Positions 1 through 5,167 of a DNA stretch of 5,285 nt are shown here, piece by piece (the stretch's first letter is position 1; every line of letters begins with the position of its first letter). Under the pieces are notes generated by a model. That model was not told where the DNA came from. It did not search any database and saw only the letters and a program-made list of their open reading frames with translations. Position numbers and translations under genes: made by a program. Source of the DNA: Actinoplanes liguriensis (GTDB lineage: Bacteria > Actinomycetota > Actinomycetes > Mycobacteriales > Micromonosporaceae); contig KL571423.1 in the NCBI GenBank assembly GCA_000715855.1, forward strand, positions 19,050-24,334. Direction: 5' to 3'.

Positions 1-317
1 CCGTGGCGGGCGGCCGTAGCGGCGGCTGATGCCTCGATCACCTCGATGACGGTGTCGCGGACGAATTGTGCCCACAGGACCCAGCCGATCGAGGCGATCA
101 GCGCCACGATCATCTGATCCGACCAGGGGCTCGTGATCGCCGTCATCAGCTCGGACACGCCGGGCGGTGCGCTGAACTGAGCCCAGCCGAGCCAGTCCAA
201 GGGCCATCCGGCCGAGGCGATCAGCAGCCACGGCACCCCGGCGACGAAGCCCAGCAGTACGGCGGCGGCGGCCAGGACGCGCAGCAGGCGGCCGAGGGTG
301 GCGAAGGCGCGGAACAT
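1..317 (-). CDS. N-terminal part of a two-helix membrane protein, possibly LysM/BTAD-type (runs off the left edge)
   Basis: Open frame from ATG at 317 to the window edge, 105 codons without a stop; the 3' end is missing. It begins MFRAFATLGRLLR, a short basic-amphipathic stretch. A hydrophobic helix follows at about residues 13-33, then a Trp-rich linker (GWPLDWLGW) that should lie outside the cell. A second hydrophobic helix spans about residues 69-86 (VALIASIGWVLWAQF), followed by an Ala-rich segment. The start is supported by GAGGAG 9 nt upstream. The gene follows the TadG-like gene after a 22-nt gap, so it is probably in the same operon. From memory, large membrane proteins with LysM and/or BTAD domains sit at this place in many actinobacterial Tad clusters and share this double-helix, Trp-rich N-terminus. 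Neither domain is within the window, so the name is inference. What is seen directly is a membrane protein with two predicted helices. Confidence 0.6.
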   Translation of the reverse strand, partial: MFRAFATLGRLLRVLAAAAVLLGFVAGVPWLLIASAGWPLDWLGWAQFSAPPGVSELMTAITSPWSDQMIVALIASIGWVLWAQFVRDTVIEVIEASAAATAARH

Positions 318-326
318 ACCTGGTTG

Positions 327-332
327 CTCCTC
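327..332 (-). promoter_or_regulatory. Shine-Dalgarno of the leftmost membrane-protein gene
   Basis: GAGGAG on the minus strand, 9 nt before the ATG at 317 and inside the 22-nt gap after the TadG-like stop. It decides the start of a gene that otherwise runs off the window. It also means this gene can initiate on its own, without an ATGA overlap. Confidence 0.7.
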
Positions 333-339
333 GACAGGC

Positions 340-798
340 TCAGTTGTTGGGGCCGTTGATGCCTTGCACCGCGACCGCGGTTGCGGACGCGGAGACGCCC
401 AGGCTGCGTACCCCGACCAGTTGCAGGAGCTGGGTGTGGCTCGTGCGGCGCACGGTCACGGTGACGGTGGTGGTCGTGGCGGACGCCTCGCCGTCGACGC
501 CGGCGCGGGCGAGCCAGGACCGAGCCGCCGACGCGGCACGGCTCGGGTCGAGTTGGGCACGGCCTTGCGTGCGGTACAGGTACAGGTTGAGTTCTTGCGC
601 TCCGGCGCGGGCGGCGGCCTGCGCGGCGTCGAGCGCGGACACCTTGACCGACAGTGCGAGACCGAAGTCCAGGACCAGGCCCGCGACGGCGAACAATGCG
701 ACGCTGAACAGCACCGCGAAGGCGGTGACATGTCCGGCGTCGCGGCCCCCAGCGCGGCGGCGCACCCATCCCGCTACGGCATGCAGTCGCCGGATCAT
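340..798 (-). CDS. TadG/TadE-like pilus-associated pseudopilin
   Basis: A 152-aa protein, probably a minor pilus component or an envelope-anchored assembly factor of the Tad machine. It has a basic cytoplasmic leader (residues 1-21), a DAG|HVTAF junction at 20-27, and one hydrophobic helix at about 24-49. The Asp-Phe-Gly then Ala-rich pattern of TadE/TadG-like proteins follows (DFGLALSVKVSALDAAQAAA at 44-63, then RAGAQEL). The rest is a Thr/Val-rich extracytoplasmic domain (TTTTVTVTV around 108-116) ending GINGPNN. The start ATG at 798 overlaps the previous stop as ATGA. An in-frame start 4 codons further upstream is less likely because of that coupling. Position +5 after the putative cleavage Gly is Phe, not Glu, so normal prepilin-peptidase handling is doubtful. 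The protein is much shorter than proteobacterial TadG, which carries a von Willebrand-type domain; none is present here. Family assignment is firm at the TadE/G level; the exact subtype is not. Confidence 0.82.
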   Translation of the reverse strand: MIRRLHAVAGWVRRRAGGRDAGHVTAFAVLFSVALFAVAGLVLDFGLALSVKVSALDAAQAAARAGAQELNLYLYRTQGRAQLDPSRAASAARSWLARAGVDGEASATTTTVTVTVRRTSHTQLLQLVGVRSLGVSASATAVAVQGINGPNN

Positions 799-1241
799 GA
801 TCCCGCCCACTTGTCCACCGGCGAGGTCGCGCTCGCCTCAACCGTCCGGCTACCGGGTATGCCGAGCATGAGTAGGTCCGACAGTTTGACTCGGCACGAG
901 ACCCGGACGGTCACGGAACCGCCGCGCCGCTGGTCGCCGGAGACCGAGACACTGGCCTGGCGGCAGGTCGCGCCGTGGGCGGCGAGGGTCGCACGCGCGT
1001 TGCGTTCAGCCTCGGCGACACCGCCACCATGGCCGAGCAGCGAGGCGGACCGGGCGCCGCTGCTGGCGGCGGCGGCCACGTCGATCTGTGCGGAGACGAG
1101 TCGGCCGCACATCACCACGAACAACAGGATCGCGACCAGCAGAGGTGTCACCAAGGTCAATTGTGCAGTGCTGGACCCGGCGTCGGGTGCAGCGGCTACC
1201 TGCCGGAATCGAGCGGTGACGGCGCGGCAAAGTCGCATCAT
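795..1241 (-). CDS. Second TadE-family pseudopilin
   Basis: A 148-aa TadE-like protein, expected in the cytoplasmic membrane with its C-terminal domain outside. It has a basic leader (residues 1-19) and a DAG|SSTAQ junction at 20-27. One hydrophobic helix spans about 28-49 (LTLVTPLLVAILLFVVMCG), then the Ala-rich segment common in the family (DVAAAASSGARSASLL at 54-69). The extracytoplasmic domain has alternating Val/Ser strands and ends VEASATSPVDKW. Cys93 and Cys116 lie in that domain and could form a disulfide. Cys5 and Cys45 are cytoplasmic and in-membrane. The +5 residue after the putative cleavage Gly is Gln where Glu is canonical. The start is ATG 1241, overlapping the tadE stop as ATGA; a second ATG follows at once, so either Met could be used. 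GGAG lies about 10 nt upstream. The stop overlaps the next start as ATGA. Its precise role (minor pilin, tip or assembly) is not known from sequence. Confidence 0.85.
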   Translation of the reverse strand: MMRLCRAVTARFRQVAAAPDAGSSTAQLTLVTPLLVAILLFVVMCGRLVSAQIDVAAAASSGARSASLLGHGGGVAEAERNARATLAAHGATCRQASVSVSGDQRRGGSVTVRVSCRVKLSDLLMLGIPGSRTVEASATSPVDKWAGS

Positions 1242-1720
1242 GGCGTACCGGCTCCAGGATCGGTGACCCACCGCTCGACCGGGCGCACCACAACGGCCCG
1301 CACACTCCAGCTCATGCCGGGGACCACGGTCGCGGCCCGGCCGCGAACCTCGACGCGAACCTCGGTGGCGGTACGGGTCACTGATATCGAGGGGTCCTTC
1401 AGCACGCTGTTGCCGATCGCGGTGAGGGTGTCGCTGCCTGCGCCCCGGCCGGCACCGGCACTCGACTGGTAGACGGCGGCGGTGTTCGCGGCCCGGCTCG
1501 CTGCGGCCTGCGCGACGTGGGTGGCGTGCATCCACACTCCGGCCTGGAACACCAGCATGATCATGAACAGCAGCAGCGGCATCCCGACGGTCAGCTCCGC
1601 CGTCGCCGCGCCCTCGTCGGGCCGGGCGGCAACCCGCCGCCACCGGGCACGCAACCATCCCGCCGTGCCGAGCGCCGCCCTCGGCGGGCGCTCGGCACGG
1701 CGGATCCGTATGGCGGTCAT
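1238..1720 (-). CDS. tadE: TadE-like pseudopilin with an intact prepilin-type cleavage motif
   Basis: A 160-aa TadE-family protein. It has a long, very basic cytoplasmic leader (residues 1-34) and a prepilin-like junction DEG|AATAEL, with predicted cleavage after Gly37 and Glu at +5 (E42). One hydrophobic helix follows at about 43-62 (VGMPLLLFMIMLVFQAG), then the Ala-rich TadE segment (HVAQAAASRAANTAAV, about 68-83) and an extracytoplasmic beta-rich domain ending in PVERWVTDPGAGTP. In the Tad system TadE-type proteins are processed by the prepilin peptidase and help assemble the pilus; that is family knowledge. I chose ATG 1720, 10 nt after the pilin stop and 8 nt after GAGG; a GTG at 1726 would lie too close to that GAGG. 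The first codons are unusual: a rare ATA (Ile4), a rare AGG (Arg14) and a 17-bp inverted repeat covering residues 6-21. Translation may therefore be held down relative to the pilin. The stop overlaps the next start as ATGA. Confidence 0.87.
   Translation of the reverse strand: MTAIRIRRAERPPRAALGTAGWLRARWRRVAARPDEGAATAELTVGMPLLLFMIMLVFQAGVWMHATHVAQAAASRAANTAAVYQSSAGAGRGAGSDTLTAIGNSVLKDPSISVTRTATEVRVEVRGRAATVVPGMSWSVRAVVVRPVERWVTDPGAGTP
1660..1703 (-). repeat. 17-bp perfect inverted repeat inside the start of tadE
   Basis: The arms at 1660-1676 and 1687-1703 are exact reverse complements, separated by 10 nt. Three more pairs can form inside (1677-1679 with 1683-1685) if 1686 is bulged, closing on a 3-nt loop. 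In the mRNA the hairpin begins at about +18 of tadE, near the edge of an initiating ribosome, and 28 nt after the pilin stop. No T-run follows on the minus strand, so it does not look like a standard intrinsic terminator. It could slow tadE translation, protect the 3' end of pilin mRNA, or cause partial termination. The repeat is seen directly; the function is inference. It encodes part of the poorly constrained basic leader of TadE. Confidence 0.75.
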
Positions 1721-1730
1721 CAGCACGGCC

Positions 1731-1922
1731 TCAGCCGAGGTTGATGGTGTTGGCCTTGCCGGACACCTTGGTGTAGATGATCCCGATGGCGAGGATCGCC
1801 AGCGTGACCAGCACCGCCGTCGCCACTACGGCCTCCGTGGTGTAGCCGCCGTCCTTGGTGTCGCGCACCACTTGCCAGCGGTGCCGCATCTCGGCGGCGA
1901 TGTAGGTCAGTAGAGCCGTCAT
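1731..1922 (-). CDS. Small Flp-like (type IVb) major pilin precursor
   Basis: A 63-aa protein and the best candidate for the pilus subunit. It has a charged leader of about 25 residues (MTALLTYIAAEMRHRWQVVR then DTKDG), a putative prepilin-peptidase site KDG|GYTTEAVV with Glu at +5 (E30), and one hydrophobic helix at about 31-50. The short polar tail is TKVSGKANTINLG. Cleavage after Gly25 would leave a 38-residue mature pilin, essentially a single helix, smaller than typical Flp pilins. The classical Flp Glu-Tyr pair is replaced by Glu-Ala. The start is ATG 1922, because AAGGAGG lies 9 nt upstream; a GTG at 1943 would put that Shine-Dalgarno inside the gene. The gene sits between tadC and tadE, and unlike most neighbours does not overlap either. 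Strong hairpins lie on both sides. Small size makes homology weak, but size, motif and position agree. It could instead be a minor pilin if another flp gene exists elsewhere. Confidence 0.82.
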   Translation of the reverse strand: MTALLTYIAAEMRHRWQVVRDTKDGGYTTEAVVATAVLVTLAILAIGIIYTKVSGKANTINLG

Positions 1923-1931
1923 TTCCCTTTC

Positions 1932-1938
1932 CCTCCTT
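1932..1938 (-). promoter_or_regulatory. Strong Shine-Dalgarno of the pilin gene
   Basis: AAGGAGG on the minus strand, 9 nt before ATG 1922 and followed by a purine-rich GAAAGGGAA spacer. With the site before cpaF it is one of the two best ribosome binding sites in the window. It fixes the pilin start and suggests high, independent translation. Confidence 0.85.
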
Positions 1939-1944
1939 CGCACG

Positions 1945-1968
1945 CGGCGACGATTGGGTTCGTCGCCG
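1945..1968 (-). repeat. 9-bp perfect inverted repeat between tadC and the pilin gene
   Basis: Arms CGGCGACGA (1945-1953) and TCGTCGCCG (1960-1968) pair perfectly around a 6-nt loop. It fills most of the 52-nt tadC-pilin gap: it starts 6 nt after the tadC TAG and ends 6 nt before the pilin Shine-Dalgarno. No T-run follows, so a normal terminator is unlikely. A 5' stabilising hairpin, an RNase processing site, or an operator-like palindrome are possible. The structure is seen; the role is inferred. Confidence 0.75.
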
Positions 1969-1974
1969 GACCTT

Positions 1975-2868
1975 CTAGAGGCCGCTCATCACGGCTGCCA
2001 TTGCCGGATAGCCGAGGAAGATCAGGAATCCGGCGAAGAGGAACACGATGGGCAGCGCCATGCGTTCGGTCGCGGCGTTCGCCTCGCCTTCGGCATCGGT
2101 GAGCTGCCGGTCCCGCAGCGCCACCGCGCGGGAACGCAGCGACGCCCGGACGCGGGCACCCTCGGTGCCCGCGAGCCCGACGGTCGCGGCGAGCTGCTGC
2201 AATTCCGCGACGGTGACCCGCCGTCCCAGCGCGCCGAGCACCTCCCACGGCGGCACCCGGGCCAGCCGCGCCTCGGCGAGGGCGTAGCGCAGCTCGGTGT
2301 ACGCCGGCCCGGAGCCGACCTTCGCGGCGTCGTCGAGCGCCTGGTCCACCCCGGCGCCGGACGCGAGGCTGATCACCACCAGATCCAGGAACGAGCTCAA
2401 CGAGTCGCGGAACGCCGCCCGGTAGTTGGCCGCGTCCGTGCGCACGGACAGCTCAGGGGCCAGGAACCCGGCCGCGCCGAGGATCAGCGACGCGAAGACG
2501 GGCATGGTCACGCCGGTGGCGATGCCCGCGAAGCCGAGCAGCGTCGCGGCGGCCGGAGGCAGCAGCAACCCGACCACGGCGGCGGTCGCCTGCTCGGCCA
2601 GGTGCACGTCGACCGGCTTGTCCAGCGCGGCGAGGTCCCGGCGGGTACTGGCCACCGGGAGCCCGGTCGCCCGGAGCCACCGCACCGCCGGGCGGCCCCA
2701 CCGTCCGGTCCACCCGGACGGCGCGTCCCTCGTCTCGGCCGCCAGGGACATCATTTGTGGGGCGTCGAGGGCCTTGTCCAGGCGCGGCGGCCGGGGGAAC
2801 CAGCCGATGATGATCAGCCAGAGCCCGAGGCCGGTGCCGAGACCGGCCAGCAGCACCATCCCGGTCAT
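1975..2868 (-). CDS. tadC: TadC, GspF-type inner-membrane platform protein
   Basis: A 297-aa type II secretion system F-family protein (PF00482 type). With TadB it forms the membrane platform that couples CpaF ATP hydrolysis to pilin extraction. Membrane segments are predicted at about residues 4-24 (LAGLGTGLGLWLIIIGW), 96-112, 113-136 and 274-294 near the C-terminus (LPIVFLFAGFLIFLG). The cytoplasmic F domain lies between about 145 and 270, with the characteristic SLSSFLDLVVISLASGAGV and the GTEGARVRASLR helix. The start is ATG 2868, overlapping the tadB stop as ATGA. The frame stays open another 29 codons upstream, but that would run far into tadB. No strong Shine-Dalgarno precedes it, so translation probably depends on coupling. 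It is assigned TadC rather than TadB because it is second after cpaF and ends right at a C-terminal helix. B/C naming of such pairs is partly convention. Confidence 0.9.
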   Translation of the reverse strand: MTGMVLLAGLGTGLGLWLIIIGWFPRPPRLDKALDAPQMMSLAAETRDAPSGWTGRWGRPAVRWLRATGLPVASTRRDLAALDKPVDVHLAEQATAAVVGLLLPPAAATLLGFAGIATGVTMPVFASLILGAAGFLAPELSVRTDAANYRAAFRDSLSSFLDLVVISLASGAGVDQALDDAAKVGSGPAYTELRYALAEARLARVPPWEVLGALGRRVTVAELQQLAATVGLAGTEGARVRASLRSRAVALRDRQLTDAEGEANAATERMALPIVFLFAGFLIFLGYPAMAAVMSGL

Positions 2869-3758
2869 GACCGCACCAACTCGGTCTCCGACGGTGCGGC
2901 CACGCCCGCGAGCACCCGCGCGGTGTCGCGGTCGCGCATGAGCCGGGCGAGCCACCAGAACGCGAAAGCGAAGCAGGCCCCGGACGCCAGCAGCATGAGT
3001 TGCCCGAACGAGGGGTCGAACGGCGCCAGATAGCCTCGGTTGAGCAGGGTGAGCACGCCGGCCATGGTCAGAGTCGCGCCGACGATCACGCGGGCGGAGG
3101 TGCGGTTGCGTTTGCGTCCGGCCGCGATGCGCTGGCGGGAAGCGACTTTCGCCCGTGCGGATTCCGCCAGCTCGCCCAGTACCTCGCCGAGCTGTCCGGC
3201 GCTGCCGCGTGCCGCCATCAGCAGCCCGGTGACGACCAGGTCAGCGGTGGGGTCGGCCAGCTCGGCGGCGAAGGCGCGCAGTGCATCGGTCAGCCGCCAG
3301 CTTCGCCGTAGCCGGGTTGCCAGGCGGGTCACCTCGTCGCGGATTGGTTCCGGCGCTTCGATGGCGCTGGCGGCGATGGACTGTTCCAGCCCAGACGCGC
3401 CGCCGAGGTTGTCGCGCAGTGACTCGGTCCAGGTTGCTATGGCCTCGATCTTCGCGACCCGGCGGGCGTGGTCGCGGTCCGGGCCGATGATCGCCGGGAG
3501 CATCCATGCCCCTACGGCCGCCAGCCCGGCCGCGACCGGCCAGCGAGTCAGCACCGCCACGGCCAGCGCCACAGCCACGCTCAACCCCAGCCGCCGCCTG
3601 TCGACCGGTTCGCGGTTCGAGGTGAGCCTCGACCACCATGAAGGCGTATCGAGTTCCGCGGGCCCATCCTGACGGCCGGACAACCCCATCCCGATCAGCA
3701 CCACCCCGAATGCCGTTCCTAGTCCCAGCAGCGCGGCTAGGGGCACCGTCATGGTCAT
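2865..3758 (-). CDS. tadB: TadB, GspF-type inner-membrane platform protein
   Basis: A 297-aa type II secretion F-family membrane protein, partner of TadC and of the CpaF ATPase. Predicted membrane segments are at about residues 5-26 (PLAALLGLGTAFGVVLIGMG), 57-73 and 76-92 (a closely spaced pair split by RWPVAAG), and two near the C-terminus at about 221-238 and 250-270. The cytoplasmic F domain between has the family pattern ATWTESLRDNLGGASGLEQS near residues 107-126 and an Arg/Lys-rich end before the third helix. The start is ATG 3758, overlapping the cpaF stop as ATGA. A second in-frame ATG follows two codons later (protein begins MTMTVP). The two possible starts lie in a small 6-bp inverted repeat, 3747-3752 with 3757-3762. 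The frame is open 39 codons upstream, but that overlaps cpaF and is rejected. The stop overlaps the tadC start as ATGA. Confidence 0.9.
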   Translation of the reverse strand: MTMTVPLAALLGLGTAFGVVLIGMGLSGRQDGPAELDTPSWWSRLTSNREPVDRRRLGLSVAVALAVAVLTRWPVAAGLAAVGAWMLPAIIGPDRDHARRVAKIEAIATWTESLRDNLGGASGLEQSIAASAIEAPEPIRDEVTRLATRLRRSWRLTDALRAFAAELADPTADLVVTGLLMAARGSAGQLGEVLGELAESARAKVASRQRIAAGRKRNRTSARVIVGATLTMAGVLTLLNRGYLAPFDPSFGQLMLLASGACFAFAFWWLARLMRDRDTARVLAGVAAPSETELVRS

Positions 3759-5167
3759 GACGACCACCCGCCACCCGGCGCGGACCGGGCCTGATCCAGC
3801 AGGCCGGGATCGAACCCGGCCGCGACGAGGGCCTGCATCAAAGCGGTCGAGGGCGGCGCACCGGGCACCGCCCACCCGTCCGGGCCGGGCCGGAAAATCT
3901 CGTTGGAGGCAACCCCGGTGCCGTCGCTGTCGACCACCTCACGGATCGACGTGACGACGCGGCGGCCGGTGTCAGTCAGAGCGAGATGCACGATCAGGTG
4001 CACCGACTCCGCGACCAGGAGGTTCGTGGTGGCCGGGTCCAACCCGGCCTGCGCCGCGTAGAGCACCAGCTTCTTGAACACGCCAGCCGACGAGGAGGCG
4101 TGAATGGTGCCCAGCGAGCCGTCGTTGCCCTGCGACATGGCGTTCAGCATCGGGATGACCTCGTTGCCCCGGACCTCGCCGACGATGACCCGGTCCGGCG
4201 ACATCCGCAGCCCCGACCGGAACAGCTGAGACATGGTGAAGGCCCCCGCGCCTTCGACGTTGGCCTCCCGCGCCTGCATCGGCACCACATCCGGATGCAG
4301 ATCCTCGTCCGCGTCCAAGGCCAGCTCGTAAGTGTCCTCGATCGTCACCAACCGCTCGTCCGGCGACATCACCGAGGCCAAAGCCCGGAGCATGGTGGTC
4401 TTACCCGCGCCGGTCTGCCCGGCAACGAGAACGTTGAGCCTGGCGAGCACCGCGGCTGTCAGCAGGCCGCGCAGCACCGGGTTGAGGGTGGCGAGCTGCT
4501 CCAGCTCGATCAGGCTGACCTTGACGTAGCGGTGCCGGCGGATCGAGAGCGCCGGGCGCCGGGTCACCGACATGATCGCGTGCAGGCGAGAACCGTCGGG
4601 AAGTTGAAGGTTCAGCTCGGGGGAGGCCCGGTCCCAGCGCCGCTCCTCCGCGCCTTCGCCGTCGGCTTCAGCCCGGCCGGCGTCGGCGGCGAGCCGCCGG
4701 ATCAGCGCCACCATCTCCGCGTCCGAGTCAGCGATCGGGCCGACCCTCTTGCGGGTGCCATCGGCATAACGCACAAACACCCGGTCACAGCCGTTCGCGG
4801 AGATGCCCTCGATACTCTCGTCGGCCAGCAACGGCTCAAGGCCACCGGCCCCGAGCAACATGTCCGCCACCGCGCGGGACACCCGCGACTCCACGTCGGG
4901 ACGCAGCGGCGGCCGACCGGCGCGCATCTCCTCCGTCGCGAACGCATCCAATGCCTCGGTGATCAGGCTCTTCGTGGCTTCCTGCTGCGCGACGGCCGTC
5001 ATCGGCGCACCGGTATCGGCCTCGTGAGCACGGGTGACACGGGTCAGCCGCTCGGCCACATCCCGGCGGATGCGCCGAACGACGGTGATCTCACTGGTTT
5101 CGCCAGCCGGTTGCAGGACCCCGCCGGGGCGGTGCCCGTTCAACGCCGGGGCAAGTGGTGAGCTCAT
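3755..5167 (-). CDS. cpaF: CpaF/TadA, pilus assembly secretion ATPase
   Basis: A 470-aa cytoplasmic ATPase of the VirB11/GspE superfamily (CpaF branch), which powers Tad pilus assembly as a hexamer. All core motifs are intact: Walker A GQTGAGKTT at residues 250-258, Asp box RLVTIEDTYE at 272-281, Walker B RVIVGEVRG at 326-334 with Glu331, and His box GSLGTIHAS at 350-358. The N-terminal domain includes LLADESIEGISANG (113-126) and the typical LPDGSRLHAI before SIRRH. A short acidic insert (EADGEGAEE, 167-175) sits between a helix of that domain and LNLQLPDG. The first 55 residues are variable. The start is ATG 5167, with GAGGAGG 7 nt upstream, overlapping the previous stop as ATGA. The stop overlaps tadB as ATGA. 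TadB/TadC and the pilin downstream make the CpaF call much safer than a conjugation VirB11. Confidence 0.96.
   Translation of the reverse strand: MSSPLAPALNGHRPGGVLQPAGETSEITVVRRIRRDVAERLTRVTRAHEADTGAPMTAVAQQEATKSLITEALDAFATEEMRAGRPPLRPDVESRVSRAVADMLLGAGGLEPLLADESIEGISANGCDRVFVRYADGTRKRVGPIADSDAEMVALIRRLAADAGRAEADGEGAEERRWDRASPELNLQLPDGSRLHAIMSVTRRPALSIRRHRYVKVSLIELEQLATLNPVLRGLLTAAVLARLNVLVAGQTGAGKTTMLRALASVMSPDERLVTIEDTYELALDADEDLHPDVVPMQAREANVEGAGAFTMSQLFRSGLRMSPDRVIVGEVRGNEVIPMLNAMSQGNDGSLGTIHASSSAGVFKKLVLYAAQAGLDPATTNLLVAESVHLIVHLALTDTGRRVVTSIREVVDSDGTGVASNEIFRPGPDGWAVPGAPPSTALMQALVAAGFDPGLLDQARSAPGGGWSS

Noticed and set aside
298..1266. Plus-strand open frame (322 codons) opposite the TadE/TadG-like genes
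   Set aside because: It covers two convincing ATGA-coupled genes on the other strand, has biased composition and shows no domain.
1242..1658. Upstream extension of the second TadE-like gene in its own frame (to 1658)
   Set aside because: The extension would lie inside tadE in another frame and reads as Arg/Gly/Pro-rich sequence. The ATGA-coupled ATG at 1241 gives a normal TadE leader.
1923..1943. GTG at 1943 as the pilin start
   Set aside because: It would put the AAGGAGG ribosome binding site inside the gene, and no Shine-Dalgarno precedes it. ATG 1922 is well placed.
2151..2173. 10-bp perfect inverted repeat with a 3-nt loop inside tadC (cgcgggcacc / ggtgcccgcg)
   Set aside because: It falls in the conserved GTEGARVR-coding part of the F domain, so amino-acid constraint and high GC can explain it. 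It is not at a gene boundary. Worth revisiting only if pairing is conserved at synonymous sites.
2701..2721. 8-bp inverted repeat with a 5-nt loop in tadC
   Set aside because: Length and GC content are what chance gives in a sequence of this composition, and it lies within coding sequence.
1954..3033. Long plus-strand open frame (359 codons) opposite tadC and the end of tadB
   Set aside because: Antisense shadow of two genes with clear transmembrane and F-domain features. Its product is Gly/Arg/Gln-rich without hydrophobic core patterns.
3986..5161. Long plus-strand open frame (391 codons) opposite cpaF
   Set aside because: It is fully antisense to an unmistakable CpaF. The translation is His/Arg/Gln/Gly-rich low-complexity sequence, typical of the shadow frame of a high-GC gene, with no recognisable motif.
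3755..5167. VirB11-type conjugation or type IV secretion ATPase
   Set aside because: The ATPase superfamily is shared, but the immediate TadB, TadC, pilin and TadE neighbours identify a Tad pilus cluster. No other conjugation gene is seen.
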